Shown here in pieces: positions 1 through 9,500 of a stretch of DNA of 37,441 nt. The translations under genes were made by a program, and so were the position numbers. The notes below the pieces were generated by a model that was not told where the DNA came from, made no database searches, and worked only from the letters and a program-made list of their open reading frames with translations. The first letter of the stretch is position 1. Each line of letters starts with the position of its first letter. The stretch is from an uncultured Kangiellaceae bacterium (lineage in GTDB: Bacteria; Pseudomonadota; Gammaproteobacteria; Enterobacterales; Kangiellaceae), in contig CAJQOL010000113.1 in NCBI GenBank assembly GCA_905479925.1, positions 1 through 37,441 on the forward strand, written 5' to 3'.

Positions 1-288
1 TTAACTAAAAAGATGCTGTTTCGCTGCCTCTAGTCTTGCCTCTGGCAAAAATTGATCGGCGATTGTCATAATCGAATAAAGATTATTTCGTAGCTTGTCT
101 CTTTCCAAGTCACCAGAATTTAGTGCCGTTTGAAGTAGATGCAATGCCATATCCGCCATTAGAATCCGCTGCTTCTCTAACCACTCGGAATCACCCTTAA
201 CAGCTGTGTTGACAAGATAACTTTGCTCCACAATTTCGTGAGCTATCCAACTTTGCTCCAAGATTGAGTTTCGTTGTCGTTCATTCAT
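1..288 (-). CDS. hypothetical protein, 95 aa
   Basis: Complete small ORF whose TAA stop is the first three bases of the window. The product is helical and charged, with no signal peptide or membrane segment, and I recognise no family. Upstream of the ATG there is a purine-rich GAGAG stretch that could serve as ribosome binding site. It follows the large TPR gene on the same strand after about 87 bases, so the two may be co-transcribed and functionally linked. What lies downstream is outside the window. Confidence 0.6.
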   Translation of the reverse strand: MNERQRNSILEQSWIAHEIVEQSYLVNTAVKGDSEWLEKQRILMADMALHLLQTALNSGDLERDKLRNNLYSIMTIADQFLPEARLEAAKQHLFS

Positions 289-375
289 CGCTATCTACTC
301 TCTTCTCTAAAGTTTCAATACTGAAATTGCTAATACTACTAATAAGCAGAGGGCCAGAACCCTCTCCTCGTTCCA

Positions 376-3297
376 CTAATAAAGCGCAGGCATTATAGCG
401 CCCGCAGAAACTGCTTCTTCGTATATTTTCTTTGCTACGGCGTCATTACCTATGAGCTCCTGTTTCAACATCTTGTGGTATGCAATATATTCCTTATTGA
501 CATTACGTTTATAGATAAGCTGATCTTGATACTCGGTGCGATTATTAGCAGCTAGCTTCTTAGCTATAGAGTCAGCGGATGGATGTCCTAACTCTTTTAA
601 TGTTTTCCAATCAAATATGTTTGGTGAGTCTGGGAAACGATTGGTACTGGCGATAATTAAAGAAACGTATTCTTTTCCGAGCTTACTAGTTGAAACCATA
701 TTTTTGAATGCTGTGTTGTTTGTTAAGCTCATACAGAAAAGACCAAAATCGCTGGTAATACGATGATAGTTTGTATAAAATTCTTCAAAGCCATCTACAT
801 CTACACGCGCTTGTTCAAGTAATTTATGGACAATTGCAGACTCTAGATTACTATAAGCCCTGGCCGATGATCGCCTTGCAAGATTGTTTCTCGTCGCAGT
901 CAATAGAGCATTTGCATCATAACCCTTTCCGTATGAATATAGGTCAGCTTTAACGCTATAAATGTAAGACTGAAGAATTGTTTGATTAACAGTATTTTTT
1001 TTATTATTTGTCAAACGGGCGCGATTTTCCATACTGGCGATTTGTTGCTCAATACTCGCTATCTTTTCCTCTTTATCGACTTGGTCTCTATAATTCTGTT
1101 GTTCGATTTCCATCGCTTTTAGGTCCAGCTCAACATTCTTAAATCGACTAACCAGTTTTGACAGGGCATCTTCGTCGTCCATGAAAGAATAGACCGTTGT
1201 TAAGTCATCAAGAATGGATACATTCTTAGGAGCCAACAGCATCGCTTTTTCCATATAACTCATTGCCTTATTGAATGACGAATGTTTCCTTAGTTGATTT
1301 CGGAATACTTCTTTCCCTTGTTGATCTTCATATAGAAAACCAAACTGTGAAAGACTGGGTGAATACTCCAAAGCTTTAAAGTCTACGAATGGACTTAACA
1401 AGTCGGTATAAGCGTTCGATAAATGCTGAGAAGCTGCGTTGTTTAATACAATGCTATCTTCTGGTGATAACGCTACCGCTTTATCAAGATTTTGTAGTGC
1501 TGCATCGAAATCTTTTTGGTCGAAGGCTATACGATACTTTGACATATAAATCAGCGCTATATTGTTAAACTGAACTGAGCTTTCCGGTATTTTTTTGTAA
1601 ACGTCAATAGCTTGCTGATAGTAATTTAGGGCTTCGCTGTTCTTATTATCTAGAGACGCTTTGTGCCCTTTCGATGATAATAGATCGCCTTTTACATAAG
1701 CATTGGATTGATCAGCTTTACTAAGCCACTCTATTTTCTGGTCGTTATCGTCAGCCAATAGAGCTAAAGATTGAGCGTAGCTTTGTTTATCACTAAGTTC
1801 AGTTGCATTTTGATAAGCTTCTAACGCGTATTCTTGTGCTTTAGAAAAGGCGCCTAGATCCCTCAAGGTACTAGATAGTGAGATTAATACGTTATGACTT
1901 CGTTGATATTTTTCTAGTAATTCAGCAAATAGAGCATCCCCGCTCTCTTCTTTTCCAAGCCAGTAATAGACTTGACCCAGATAGAGTTGAAATTCGTCGC
2001 TGTCACCAGCATAGTTTTTAACTGATAAAAAGGTGCTTTCTGCTTGCTGCAATAGCGAGTTTCGTGAGTCACTGTCCGACTCCATTGAAGCACGGTTGAG
2101 TAATACCATTCCAAGATCTAAAGCAACTGGAACCACACCGGTTGATTCTAAATATCGCTTCTCAGCAGCGGCAACAATTGCAGAAGAGTCTCTTCTCTTT
2201 ATGTAGAAGTCGTCAACCATTTGTCCTTGCTCTTGCTCAGAGGCGTTATCGTATTTGGTATAGAAAGATGCCGGCGCATTACCTGAGTTTAGGTACTCAA
2301 TTGTATCCTCCCAAACTTTCTGTAAGGCTTGGTTATACTGCTCTTCAGATGAGTGATAATTTTTAATATGAATTTCTACGTAGGGAGAAAGCAAAGCGTA
2401 AGCTTCATCGATTTTTCGCTGTTGAGCGAAAGCTTGACCAAGAATTCTCGCGCCTTCACTGGTACCTAGCTGCTCAGTATGAGGCTCTAGAATTTCAATA
2501 CATGCTGCACAACGATTTAAGCGTTCTTCCAATGCGGCATATTTCTGTGCAATTGAGAATGAATCCTTATTGTTTTTGTAGATTGTTTCTAACAGTCGAT
2601 GATTTCTTGACTCATAAAGTTGAATCTTTTCTTCATCTTGAGTGTTGCTAACAATAAGATCAGCAAAAGAACTAGCAACCATTGGATTGGTCGATTCAAA
2701 TTTATCATAATAAACTTCATAGTCATCAAGACGCTTTGGAAAAAGTAGGGTTAACGAAGTCGCATTTTTTACAACCTCTAAAGTTTCTTCGGGTGTTAGC
2801 TGATCTAAAAAGCTTTTTTCCATCAGGCTATCGAGTTTTTCAGTGGCTAACGAGGTATAGGATGTTCCACCGCGATAGACAAGTTTTAACTGATTAATAG
2901 CGGCTTCAAACTGTCGTACTTCGATAAGCTCGAGTGATTCTTGATACTGTGTTTTTGCAATGTACTCCGGGGATGAGGTGTGCTTTTGATACATCATAAA
3001 GCTCAGCGAACCGACTAGAACCAAAGTCACAAAATAATTCCAGGCTTTAGATAAACCCGACAACTTTCCCTTGCCAAGAATATATTCGTTACCTTCGTAC
3101 TTGTGAGCTAGGTAGCGGCTAAAAGCTATTATTGGAATATACAAAATAGTGAAATACAGTACTTTTGTATAAAGTTCATTAGATTCTGGAAGATAGCTTT
3201 GACCGTACAGTCTGGTACCAATTCCGTTAAACGTGCTCTGCGAGGGTGCTTTTTCTATAGGTTCGAAACCGAGATCTTCGATGTTTAGATCAGCCAT
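376..3297 (-). CDS. membrane-anchored TPR-repeat protein, about 973 aa
   Basis: Large protein made mostly of helical TPR-like repeats, for example the regions around SYMEKAMLLAPKN and ALQNLDKAVALSPEDS. The N-terminus holds a short soluble leader followed by two hydrophobic segments, about residues 43-60 (VLYFTILYIPIIAFSRY) and 82-100 (NYFVTLVLVGSLSFMMY). The pattern GIGTRLYG...YIPII resembles a module I know at the start of other bacterial TPR proteins; with two membrane passes the repeats would be cytoplasmic, which is inference. The ORF can start five codons further up at 3312, but the ATG at 3297 (MADLNIED) has GGAG nine bases before it and is preferred. The repeats suggest a scaffold for protein-protein contacts. 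Partner unknown; the 95-aa gene downstream is the only neighbour candidate. Confidence 0.8.
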   Translation of the reverse strand: MADLNIEDLGFEPIEKAPSQSTFNGIGTRLYGQSYLPESNELYTKVLYFTILYIPIIAFSRYLAHKYEGNEYILGKGKLSGLSKAWNYFVTLVLVGSLSFMMYQKHTSSPEYIAKTQYQESLELIEVRQFEAAINQLKLVYRGGTSYTSLATEKLDSLMEKSFLDQLTPEETLEVVKNATSLTLLFPKRLDDYEVYYDKFESTNPMVASSFADLIVSNTQDEEKIQLYESRNHRLLETIYKNNKDSFSIAQKYAALEERLNRCAACIEILEPHTEQLGTSEGARILGQAFAQQRKIDEAYALLSPYVEIHIKNYHSSEEQYNQALQKVWEDTIEYLNSGNAPASFYTKYDNASEQEQGQMVDDFYIKRRDSSAIVAAAEKRYLESTGVVPVALDLGMVLLNRASMESDSDSRNSLLQQAESTFLSVKNYAGDSDEFQLYLGQVYYWLGKEESGDALFAELLEKYQRSHNVLISLSSTLRDLGAFSKAQEYALEAYQNATELSDKQSYAQSLALLADDNDQKIEWLSKADQSNAYVKGDLLSSKGHKASLDNKNSEALNYYQQAIDVYKKIPESSVQFNNIALIYMSKYRIAFDQKDFDAALQNLDKAVALSPEDSIVLNNAASQHLSNAYTDLLSPFVDFKALEYSPSLSQFGFLYEDQQGKEVFRNQLRKHSSFNKAMSYMEKAMLLAPKNVSILDDLTTVYSFMDDEDALSKLVSRFKNVELDLKAMEIEQQNYRDQVDKEEKIASIEQQIASMENRARLTNNKKNTVNQTILQSYIYSVKADLYSYGKGYDANALLTATRNNLARRSSARAYSNLESAIVHKLLEQARVDVDGFEEFYTNYHRITSDFGLFCMSLTNNTAFKNMVSTSKLGKEYVSLIIASTNRFPDSPNIFDWKTLKELGHPSADSIAKKLAANNRTEYQDQLIYKRNVNKEYIAYHKMLKQELIGNDAVAKKIYEEAVSAGAIMPALY

Positions 3298-3485
3298 AAT
3301 CTTACTCTCCATAGTATTTTTTTATCGTTATTATGATTATTTTGAATAATAAAATCTCAAAATAGCAGTCGATTCTATCTGAGAAACTCGATTCACTCAA
3401 TTCTAACTGCGATCTATGACTTGCTCATTCAGTGAATAGAAACGGATATTATGCGCTAATTGCGCGAAACCTAGCTAATTTTGGT

Positions 3486-3521
3486 AAAAAAAAGGGAGAG
3501 TAGTCTAGCGACTGCTCTCCC
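3486..3521 (-). terminator. rho-independent terminator after the CBM lipoprotein gene
   Basis: Stem of about 12 bp (GGGAGAGTAGTC with GACTGCTCTCCC, one imperfect pair) around a four-base loop, followed in the minus-strand sense by a run of eight T. It lies about 65 bases past the stop of the lipoprotein gene and separates it from the TPR gene. Confidence 0.85.
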
Positions 3522-3586
3522 GAACGTTTGCTCCAAGCTTAAACAACCTTGAACAAATTGAGGTAAAACTTATTTAAAAACTCTTC

Positions 3587-6154
3587 TTAGCCATCACCGA
3601 AAGTCACATCATCAAAGTAATAGACTTTTTCGCCAGCTGTTGCGCCATCGGTTCCAAAATTAAAGAAGATAGACGCTTTGTCAAAGATCCAATCCGGGTG
3701 TAATGTCGGATTTAAAGGCTCAGTGCCCGCTGCTTCATTAGTGAAATCGAAGGTAAGTTGTTGCCAGCCGTTTGCAACGGTTGTCATTGCTTCGGTTTCA
3801 ACCGTTTGCGTAGGATCTAAGTGGTTCTCAAGTTTTAGTCGCACTGGAATTCCTGCGTCCGGTGAATAAACCCAAACCTTCATTATTGAATCGCTTAAGG
3901 TTAATGGCACGGCGGTCGCTAAACCGTCATCAGTACTCATTGTTGTACCGGCCCAAGTTTCCGCTGAATCGGTTTTGGTGGTCATAACCACTTGGTCTTC
4001 AGCATCCTCTGGATTAGCCGCAAGTACACTAACGTTTCCACCAAAATCCAATACCGTATAGTCAACGCCAACTTGGTCAAAGGTGATAGGCAGGTCAACT
4101 TGACTACCGTTATCCACTGCACCTTCGGCAAAGAAGTTCACGTTATCTACTCGATAGACCGCACCGTTACCTGTATCCCAAGCAGGGAAGATCATAATGA
4201 CATCAATTTTACTGACATCTAAACCATCTGACTGGAGATCTGAAAGGTTGAATGTATAGTGCTGCCAAGTATTTAAAACCGGTGCAGTGTGACCTTCATT
4301 ACTAGCCGACAAACTAACTTCTACGGCAGTTGTTGCCTCATCACTTTCAATTTTAAATTTCCAATCTGTATCCCCTGGAGAACTTGTCATTTTTAGATCA
4401 AAAGAAATGATTCCGGTGTCAACAATTTCGCTAGCGTTAAATGGCACGCCGTCTGTTACTCCATGCCCTGGACGACTTGTAAAACCCATAACCGTAGCGG
4501 TTGCGCCAATTGAAAACTCAACGGTATTTCCATACTCCGCATCGTCAGCTTCAACGGTTGGTGTTGAGCCGCCACAGCAGTCCCATGCTGGCCATAAAGG
4601 ATTAAATGCTTCCTCGAATATAACTAAGTTACTGGCAACAGGAGGATCGACAGGATCTTCTGGTTCGCCACCGTCAGCTAGGAACTTAACATTGTCTAAA
4701 CGGTAAACAGCGCCATTACCGGTATCCCATGCTGGAAACACCATAACAACGTCAATTTTACTGACATCCAAACCAGCGGTTTGAAGCGCCGATAAGTTAA
4801 ACGTATATCGTTGCCACTCGCCAACTACCGGCGCAGAATGTCCTTCATTGCTGGTAGATAAAGAAACTTCGACTGCAGTAGCCGCTTCATCACTTTCAAT
4901 TTTAAACTTCCAGTCAGTATCACCCGGACTGCTCATCAGTTTCAGGTCAAAGCTGAAGGTACCGTCATCAACAATATCCGTTGCGTCAAATGGCACTCCG
5001 TCGGTAACACCATGGCCAACACGACTAGTAAAGCCCATTACCGTTGCGGTTGCACCAATTGAAAATTCAACGGTATTTCCATACTCGGCATCATCAGTTT
5101 CAATGGTTGGTGTTGATCCTCCACAACAATCCCATGCTTGCCACAATGGATTTTCTGCATCTTCAAAAATCACTAGTGCAGCCGCAGCCGGTTCCGTAAC
5201 AGCTACCTCGAAAGACTGATTAGTTTCCAAAAAACCATCCGTTACTTGCAAAGTAACCGCATGAGAACCAACATCTTCTGAAACGGGTGTTCCACTCAGT
5301 ATTCCCGTTGTAGCATTAAAACTAAGCCAGCTCGGAACAACCACTCCTACCATAGTTAATTCGTCACCATTTTCATCGGTTGCGGTTAATTCATAGCTAA
5401 ATAATTGGTCAACGGTTGCGCTGGTTATTGCGGTACTGGTAATCACCGGAGCAACATTTTCCTCAACGGCTTCAGCCACTGAAACTACAAAACTTTGTTC
5501 AACGGTATCAGTACCATCGGAAACTGTTAAAGTGACACTATGGTCGCCGACATCAGCTGATTGCGGTGTTCCACTAAGTACTGCATTATCAGCATCAAAA
5601 CTTAGCCAAGAAGGCAAAACAGTCGCTGCAAAAGTCAAAGTATCTTGGTCTTGATCGGTTGCAGTAGCGGTGTAGGAGTATTCAACCGCTTCTTCAGCAG
5701 TTGTCACTGGGTCACTACTAAATGCTGGTGCAGAGTTACTTGCCTCAACAGAAACGGTAAATGCTTGCGTAACAGTTGCAGTTCCATCAGAAACCGTTAA
5801 CGTTACCGCATGATCTCCAATATCAGCTTCCTGTGGTGTACCGCTAAGCACACCTGAACCTGCTGTAAAAGACAACCAATCCGGTATAGAAGTCGCACTC
5901 ATCGTTAAGCTATCACCGTCTGAATCCGTAGCGGTTAAGGTATAACTATACTCAGCACCAACGGTGGCTTGTACCAATGGGTCACTAGAAACTACCGGGC
6001 TCGAATTTGAAGTGCCGAGATCATCAGGAATATCGACATCAACGCCACTGTCGGACGACGCACAACCAATCGCGACGATCGCAATTAAGTTAGCAAAAAT
6101 TATGGACACGAATCTATCTTTTAGATGTCGTGAAAAATAAGGTTTTTTTATCAT
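3587..6154 (-). CDS. surface lipoprotein with Ig-like stalk and carbohydrate-binding-type modules, 855 aa
   Basis: The N-terminus is a lipoprotein signal (hydrophobic run FANLIAIVAIGC, Cys about residue 35). Then come three roughly 93-aa He_PIG/cadherin-like domains (about 50-326), each with a PxWLSF...GVLSGTP...GDH...LTVSDG pattern. Two beta-sandwich modules follow (about 327-490 and 511-675), each with WDCCGGSTPT, ATVMGFTSR, FKIESDEA and VFPAWDTGNGAVYR-like blocks. A different C-terminal module (about 685-855) ends YYFDDVTFGDG. I recall these modules from GH16-type beta-glucanases of marine bacteria, but see no hydrolase domain here, so a glycan-binding surface protein is the inference. An upstream start at 6190 is possible; ATG at 6154 has AGGGGA at good spacing and gives the clean signal peptide. 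Ends at a strong terminator, apparently monocistronic. Confidence 0.85.
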   Translation of the reverse strand: MIKKPYFSRHLKDRFVSIIFANLIAIVAIGCASSDSGVDVDIPDDLGTSNSSPVVSSDPLVQATVGAEYSYTLTATDSDGDSLTMSATSIPDWLSFTAGSGVLSGTPQEADIGDHAVTLTVSDGTATVTQAFTVSVEASNSAPAFSSDPVTTAEEAVEYSYTATATDQDQDTLTFAATVLPSWLSFDADNAVLSGTPQSADVGDHSVTLTVSDGTDTVEQSFVVSVAEAVEENVAPVITSTAITSATVDQLFSYELTATDENGDELTMVGVVVPSWLSFNATTGILSGTPVSEDVGSHAVTLQVTDGFLETNQSFEVAVTEPAAAALVIFEDAENPLWQAWDCCGGSTPTIETDDAEYGNTVEFSIGATATVMGFTSRVGHGVTDGVPFDATDIVDDGTFSFDLKLMSSPGDTDWKFKIESDEAATAVEVSLSTSNEGHSAPVVGEWQRYTFNLSALQTAGLDVSKIDVVMVFPAWDTGNGAVYRLDNVKFLADGGEPEDPVDPPVASNLVIFEEAFNPLWPAWDCCGGSTPTVEADDAEYGNTVEFSIGATATVMGFTSRPGHGVTDGVPFNASEIVDTGIISFDLKMTSSPGDTDWKFKIESDEATTAVEVSLSASNEGHTAPVLNTWQHYTFNLSDLQSDGLDVSKIDVIMIFPAWDTGNGAVYRVDNVNFFAEGAVDNGSQVDLPITFDQVGVDYTVLDFGGNVSVLAANPEDAEDQVVMTTKTDSAETWAGTTMSTDDGLATAVPLTLSDSIMKVWVYSPDAGIPVRLKLENHLDPTQTVETEAMTTVANGWQQLTFDFTNEAAGTEPLNPTLHPDWIFDKASIFFNFGTDGATAGEKVYYFDDVTFGDG
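4128..4629 (-). repeat. carbohydrate-binding-type module, second copy in the lipoprotein
   Basis: Encodes the LVIFEEAFNPLWPAWDCCGG...YRVDNVNFF module. Matching positions in the two copies are 549 bases (183 codons) apart, and the two are alike at the DNA level over long stretches, which indicates internal duplication. Confidence 0.8.
4680..5176 (-). repeat. carbohydrate-binding-type module, first copy in the lipoprotein
   Basis: Encodes VIFEDAENPLWQAWDCCGG...YRLDNVKFLADGG. Same module as the next copy downstream and as the two copies at the right edge of the window. The adjacent Cys pair and the FPAWDTGNGAVYR block are constant. Confidence 0.8.
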
Positions 6155-6190
6155 TTTGGTCCCCTTTTTGGTTCGATGCAGTAACACCAA

Positions 6191-6535
6191 ACATAATTAA
6201 GTAAGACCTTTCTAACTGCTTGATTGTATAAGCTTGTTCTTTAACCTCTAATTCTAGTAATTGCCATTATCAAACAGGCATTGACTATAAGAAGAGTAAG
6301 TTGTTGAGGGCCCTATTGCTCGTTATTTCCATTGTTGAAAGCCCCGTCGAATTTAGAAAGATCGTTTCTACCTTATATTTATGACCGTTCGAAACAAGGG
6401 CATTGCGTTCAATAGGTTGTTTAACGGGACGAAACGAATCTTGCGGATAAAAAGCGAGAACCTATTAAACAACCTAATAGGTTATTTAATAGGTATGCAT
6501 AGCATTTGAGCGACTAATACATCACTAGTCAAAAG
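6191..6535. other. intergenic region with repeated AATAGGTTGTTTAA-type motif
   Basis: No gene seen. It separates the ABC/M1 gene from the lipoprotein gene and should hold the lipoprotein promoter. Its notable content is the repeat and palindrome cluster at 6411-6493, described separately. Confidence 0.6.
6411..6493. repeat. palindrome plus direct and inverted copies of AATAGGTTGTTTAA
   Basis: AATAGGTTGTTTAA at 6411-6424 recurs as AATAGGTTATTTAA at 6476-6489 (13 of 14 bases) and inverted as TTAAACAACCTA at 6465-6476. The last two form a 15-bp-arm hairpin (6461-6475 with 6479-6493, 14 of 15 paired, three-base loop). In the minus sense it lies about 45 bases past the ABC/M1 stop and is followed by a short T run after a gap, so it could be a weak terminator, an operator, or both. 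Confidence 0.6.
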
Positions 6536-9500
6536 CTAAAAGCTCACCTTCGCTTCAAATTTGTTTTTGTTTAACAACAAACTACGTGGGTCTAACTCAA
6601 TTGCTAACGGCTGATATTGCAACTGAAAATTTAGTCGATTACTGCCCGAGCGTAACTCTACGTTTTCTATGCGCTGATTTACTTCACCGTCTTGGCTATA
6701 GGTTAAAGCGACCTCGACCGAAGTCGATTTATCAACTTCTTTTTCAATATTATCGCTATCCACTTCTTTGGCAGCAAAAATGATTTCGACGGCTAGTTCA
6801 AAACTATTATCCTGTTGCCGTTGCACCGAGCTATTCTCTATTTTGGCTTCTATATAGTTAATTCTTTTAAACCATTGGTCAATATAAGCGCGATGCTCAG
6901 GAGCAACTTGGTAAAGAATTTCCAACAGATCAAATGAGGTTGCCGGTTTTTTAGGAAAAGCATGGCGCTCGATAAGTATTTTTAAAGACGAGTTTAATGT
7001 TGCTTCACCAATAGTATTTTGCAACGCGTACATTGCAACTACCCCTTTGGAATAATTTAAATAGTTTTGGCTTGATAAACTTCGATACAAAGGTAGTTCT
7101 TGTTCTGTTTCTCTGGCTCTTCCGCGGAAATATCGTCCCATCTCAAACTTAACAAACTTAAGTGCTACGTCTTCACCAAATATTTTTTTCATAATCATCG
7201 TTTCTGTGTAGCGAGCCAAAGTTTCTACCAATAAAGTGGTTCCTTCCTCGGTATTAGCGGGCGCAATAATATGACCCCACCATTGGTGAGCGACTTCATG
7301 TGCAGTACGTCGATAAACCTGGTCATAAACCTCACTATTTCTAAGATCGTATGAAAACCCCATATGTTCGCCATTAAGAGTCATAGTTGGTGATCCAAAA
7401 CCAGTGACACCGGTAAAATCAGCGGTTTCAACGTGCTTAAACTCTTTGTGTGGATAGGCGCCGAAGTTTTCTATGTGGTATGCCAAGCTATCCTTAATTG
7501 CTTGAGTCATTCGCTTAACATTAACCTGATGCCGAGGATCATAATAGACTTTAGTGGTAACGCCATGGGTAGCATCCTGATCAATTTGGTAGGCTGACGA
7601 TAAATAGAATAGAGCGTTTCGTACGGGTGCACTGGTTTTGTAATGAAAATAACTACGCTCTCCGCTATTCCATTGTTTTACAAGTGAACCATGACTAACC
7701 GCAGTTTGTCCGTTAGTAGTGGAAACGATGGTTTCAAAGTTTGCGTATCTTGGACGATCATAAGCTGTGGTATTAGAAGGACTATTTAATCGCTCCACCG
7801 ACTCATAAATTGTCTCTCGCTTAGCTTTTTCTGGTAATCCATGGTCCTGTCTTGTTAACGGACTCGATAGCTCCCTTTCTCTCACGTAACCTAAGCGAGG
7901 AAATTTATTCGAGGTAAACAACATAGTGGCATGTTCGGTCACTAAACTATTATTAGCAAAACCGCCGAAGCCGGACTGTTGCTGATGTGTCATAAAATTA
8001 AGTCTAGCAGTTTCACCCGGTCGAATAGCATTTTCAAACCTAAAAAGAAAGCTGCCCATGGATTGGTAATCACCAATGAGTGTTGCTTTATTACCTTGCG
8101 GGTCGAAAAGATCCAGTTGGCTAAATGATAAGTCGCTAGCAATTGATATTAAAACTTGCTGAACCGCCTGTTGATTTAGATTTTCTAACTGGTACTCGCC
8201 GCTAGCCTCAAAGCGTCGTTCACTTGGATAAAGATCAACTTGGGTTTTAATATCGGTTACATTTAATACTGGCAAGTTCTCATACTGTTTGAGTTGTTGC
8301 TCGTAATTGACTCGCCACAAGATTGAATCTTCTGAAGAATAATAATTAGCGGCAATATTAGTTTTGTAGAAAATATAGCTACCGCTTGATAGAAAACCAA
8401 CAATGGCAAAGGAAACTAACGCTATTCCTTTTTTTCCTAATTGAACTTTTAACTGGCCAAAACGATGCGATAACGATATATCAGTGCCCCGCCGCCAAAG
8501 TGCAAATCCTAAAGCTCCCAGAACAATGGTTAAACAACCCCAGTAGAACATGTAGGTTGTAAAAGTACTGTAATAGTGAGCTGATCCATTCATATCAGAA
8601 TAACGAAAACTAGGTGCCGAAGCAAAATGCCATAAGCCGTGCTCTAAACCTACCAATGCGCTTAAGTTTGTTCCAAGGAATAAGAGTAAGGCCACACTAA
8701 TGAGCATTCCAAGATATCTGTTTGGCGCGATGGCGTTTACAAACAAACATAGAACGATACTCATAATTAATGGAAGCCCACCATAAAAATAGAGCGATAA
8801 ATACAACAAAGGTTGTAGGTCGTAATAACCAACTGCTAGTTGATTTAAAATGCCGATGATAATTGCAATGCTGATTAAGAAAAATGGGATAAAGCTTAAC
8901 GCAACAAATTTGGAGATAAAGAAAACACTGCTATTGGCCGGGCTGGCATCAATAAACCCCTGCATTTTTAGATCTTTTTCTCGCCAAACCATTTCAGCCG
9001 CATAGAAAACGACCACAAACAAAACAAACCTTGGTAGTAAGTCATATTGGAACCTTTCAAGAACTCGTGATGTCATCATGTATCGTGGCGATGAAAATTC
9101 AAACGTTAGACTAATCGGGCTTATTTCGCCAATTAAGAAAATGGACCACAGAATAACAATCCCCCAGAATACGACACTTTTTAAAAGGTGACTTATTTCT
9201 AATCCAAATGATGAACGCATAGCAAACCAATGACGATTAGAATGCGTTGAAGGAGTCATTGGCTGATAAGCGACATATTCAGAGCTTTTGTCCAAACGCT
9301 TATTGGATAAATTTTCATGTTTGCTTAAAAACCCAAAACTTAAGATATTCTTCCAACCACTGTGCTTTTTCGTAGCCGCAGAACTGACATCTAAATTCAA
9401 CTGAAATCGCGACCAGGTAACTAACAATATAAGTACTGAAATTGCCATCCATATCATTCGATTAGTTAATAGGTCCCCGGAAAGACTGACCATTTGAGTA

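Noticed and set aside
4407..5219. Plus-strand open frames at 4407-4706 and 4848-5219
   Set aside because: Both are antisense shadows of the duplicated binding modules of the lipoprotein; they look alike only because the modules are repeated.
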